Assembly (NCBI GenBank): GCA_002792165.1
Contig: PFNV01000011.1
Location: 9,763-24,102, forward strand
DNA length: 14,340 nt
Direction: 5' to 3'
DNA from: Candidatus Tagabacteria bacterium CG_4_10_14_0_2_um_filter_40_13
Lineage (GTDB): Bacteria > Patescibacteriota > Minisyncoccia > GCA-002779875
Shown here one piece after another: positions 13,424-14,340 of the stretch. Each line of letters starts with the position of its first letter. Position 1 is the stretch's first letter. A program made the translations under genes and the position numbers. Under the pieces are notes generated by a model. That model saw only the letters and a program-made list of their open reading frames with translations, was not told where the DNA came from and did not search any database.

Positions 13424-14062
13424 ATGATTACCAATTCAAAATGCAAAATTTGCCGGAGAGCGACAGAAAAACTTTTTCTAAAAGAGGAAAAATGCTATAC
13501 TCCTAAATGTCCTTTAACGCGCAAATCTTATCCGCCCGGAGTTAAAAAAAGCAGTTTCGGCAAACGGCCGCGAAGATCTAAATCCGAATACGGTTTCCAG
13601 TTGGCCGAAAAACAGAAATTGAAATTTCTTTATATTTTACGCGAACGCCAATTTAAGAATTACATTCAGGAAGCGTTAAAAGGAAAAAGCGCCGATATTA
13701 TTTCGCGCCTCGCTGAAATTTTGGAATTGCGTCTCGATAATGTCGTTTATCGGCTCGGATTGGTAAAATCAAGAAGCATAGCCAGGCAAATAGTTAATCA
13801 CGGCCACATTATAGTTAATGGCAGAAAAGTGAATATTCCTTCATATCGATTGAAAGTCGGCGATAAAATAGCCATTCGTCCCCAAAGCGCCGCAAAAAAA
13901 GTTTTTCAAAATACGGATATCTATTTAAAAAAATATCAGCCACCGGTCTGGCTGGAAATGGATAAAAGCAAAAAAGAAGGGAAGATTGCCGGAAAACCCC
14001 AAGCGCAAGATTTTGAAATAAAAACAAATTTAAACGCAATTATTGAGTTTTATTCAAGGTAA
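13424..14062 (+). CDS. rpsD: 30S ribosomal protein S4, zinc-binding form
   Basis: S4 is a primary 16S rRNA-binding protein that nucleates 30S assembly. The 212-residue length is normal. The N-terminus carries C7-x2-C10-x13-C24-x4-C29, the same spacing as the zinc-binding Thermus S4, so this is the C+ form. The S4 RNA-binding domain is at about 100-160 (LELRLDNVVYRLGLVKSRSI then ARQIVNHGHIIVNGRKVNIP). The basic KSSFGKRPRRSKSEYG region precedes it. It lacks a Shine-Dalgarno sequence. In most bacteria rpoA would follow; here an exported protein does. Confidence 0.97.
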   Translation: MITNSKCKICRRATEKLFLKEEKCYTPKCPLTRKSYPPGVKKSSFGKRPRRSKSEYGFQLAEKQKLKFLYILRERQFKNYIQEALKGKSADIISRLAEILELRLDNVVYRLGLVKSRSIARQIVNHGHIIVNGRKVNIPSYRLKVGDKIAIRPQSAAKKVFQNTDIYLKKYQPPVWLEMDKSKKEGKIAGKPQAQDFEIKTNLNAIIEFYSR

Positions 14063-14081
14063 TTAATTTTAGTAAAAAAAC

Positions 14082-14340
14082 ATGAATTACGATATTGTTT
14101 TGCCATCAAAGCCCAGAGCAAAAAAATTATTATTCATTGCCATTTTTTTGATTATTAATTTTGGATTTTTTAATATCATTAATGCCGAAGAAATTCTCGA
14201 TTTGCCCCCAGAACATCCTTCTTACGGCGTCATTGAGGGAGAAGGTAATCACTTTGAAATAACAGATAGTATATATCTTAATATCGCGTTAGATAGTTCA
14301 GAGCCTATAAAACTGAGAATGGAATCTGTTCCGGAAATGA
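14082..14340 (+). CDS. Exported or membrane-anchored protein, function unknown, 3'-truncated by window edge
   Basis: The frame is open from the ATG at 14082 to the window end, giving 86 visible residues. Residues 1-15 are basic (PSKPRAKK), followed by a hydrophobic segment (about 16-33, LLFIAIFLIINFGFFNII) and a likely signal peptidase site near NA-EE (residues 35-38). This predicts export or an N-terminal anchor. The mature part (HFEITDSIYLNIALDSSEPI, about 62-81) looks like the beginning of an extracellular beta-rich domain. I do not recognise a function. It starts 19 bases after rpsD with no terminator between, so it probably shares the ribosomal transcript. No Shine-Dalgarno sequence is seen. 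The full length is unknown. Confidence 0.7.
   Translation, partial: MNYDIVLPSKPRAKKLLFIAIFLIINFGFFNIINAEEILDLPPEHPSYGVIEGEGNHFEITDSIYLNIALDSSEPIKLRMESVPEM

Noticed and set aside
1..14340. TGA read as glycine (Gracilibacteria/SR1 code)
   Set aside because: TGA ends pcm, mnmA, the baseplate J-like gene and rpsK at conserved C-termini, and no in-frame TGA interrupts a recognised gene.
1..14340. CRISPR arrays, tRNA or rRNA genes, insertion sequences
   Set aside because: I saw no spaced direct repeats, no cloverleaf-like or rRNA-like sequence, and no transposase reading frame.

Overview
The window is a gene-dense stretch of a bacterial chromosome with 13 genes and no gene-free gap over about 165 bases. 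It most resembles a Candidate Phyla Radiation (Patescibacteria) genome, probably Parcubacteria-like. The signs are AT-rich DNA, a short alanyl-tRNA synthetase that ends after the editing domain, a membrane-anchored 'baseplate J-like' protein typical of these genomes, very tight packing, and start codons that mostly lack Shine-Dalgarno sequences. TGA is a normal stop (pcm, mnmA, the baseplate J-like gene and rpsK end with it), which argues against the TGA=Gly lineages Gracilibacteria and SR1/Absconditabacteria. The lineage call rests on recognition, not on a search.

Layout. Bases 1-831 hold the C-terminal two thirds of a SufS/Csd-type cysteine desulfurase. A small cysteine-containing membrane protein of unknown function follows (839-1258). 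After a hairpin and a good promoter comes a 767-residue protein (1416-3719) built from two copies of a helix-turn-helix plus metallophosphoesterase unit; the first copy has lost its metal ligands and the second keeps nearly all of them. Next come pcm (protein-L-isoaspartate methyltransferase) and mltG (endolytic transglycosylase), overlapping by 4 bp. These converge on prs (PRPP synthetase, minus strand) across a bidirectional terminator.

prs and mnmA (tRNA 2-thiouridylase) diverge from a 161-bp region. It holds a strong minus-strand promoter and a prs leader with four complementary 7-nt arms. mnmA carries an in-frame palindromic insert of about 20 codons and is followed by alaS. An FtsA/PilM-like actin-fold ATPase and a bitopic 'baseplate J-like' protein overlap by 16 bp. 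The last block is infA-rpmJ-rpsM-rpsK-rpsD. The usual rpoA is absent after rpsD, and an exported protein of unknown function starts there and runs off the end.

How it fits together. Most genes are housekeeping: sulfur mobilisation and tRNA thiolation (SufS and MnmA are linked by sulfur transfer), PRPP supply, aminoacylation, peptidoglycan processing, protein repair, initiation and 30S assembly. The less ordinary parts are the duplicated phosphoesterase, the actin-fold plus membrane-protein pair, the palindromic DNA around prs and mnmA, and a repeated TATAAT-(6-7 nt)-ATG arrangement at three genes that predicts leaderless mRNAs.
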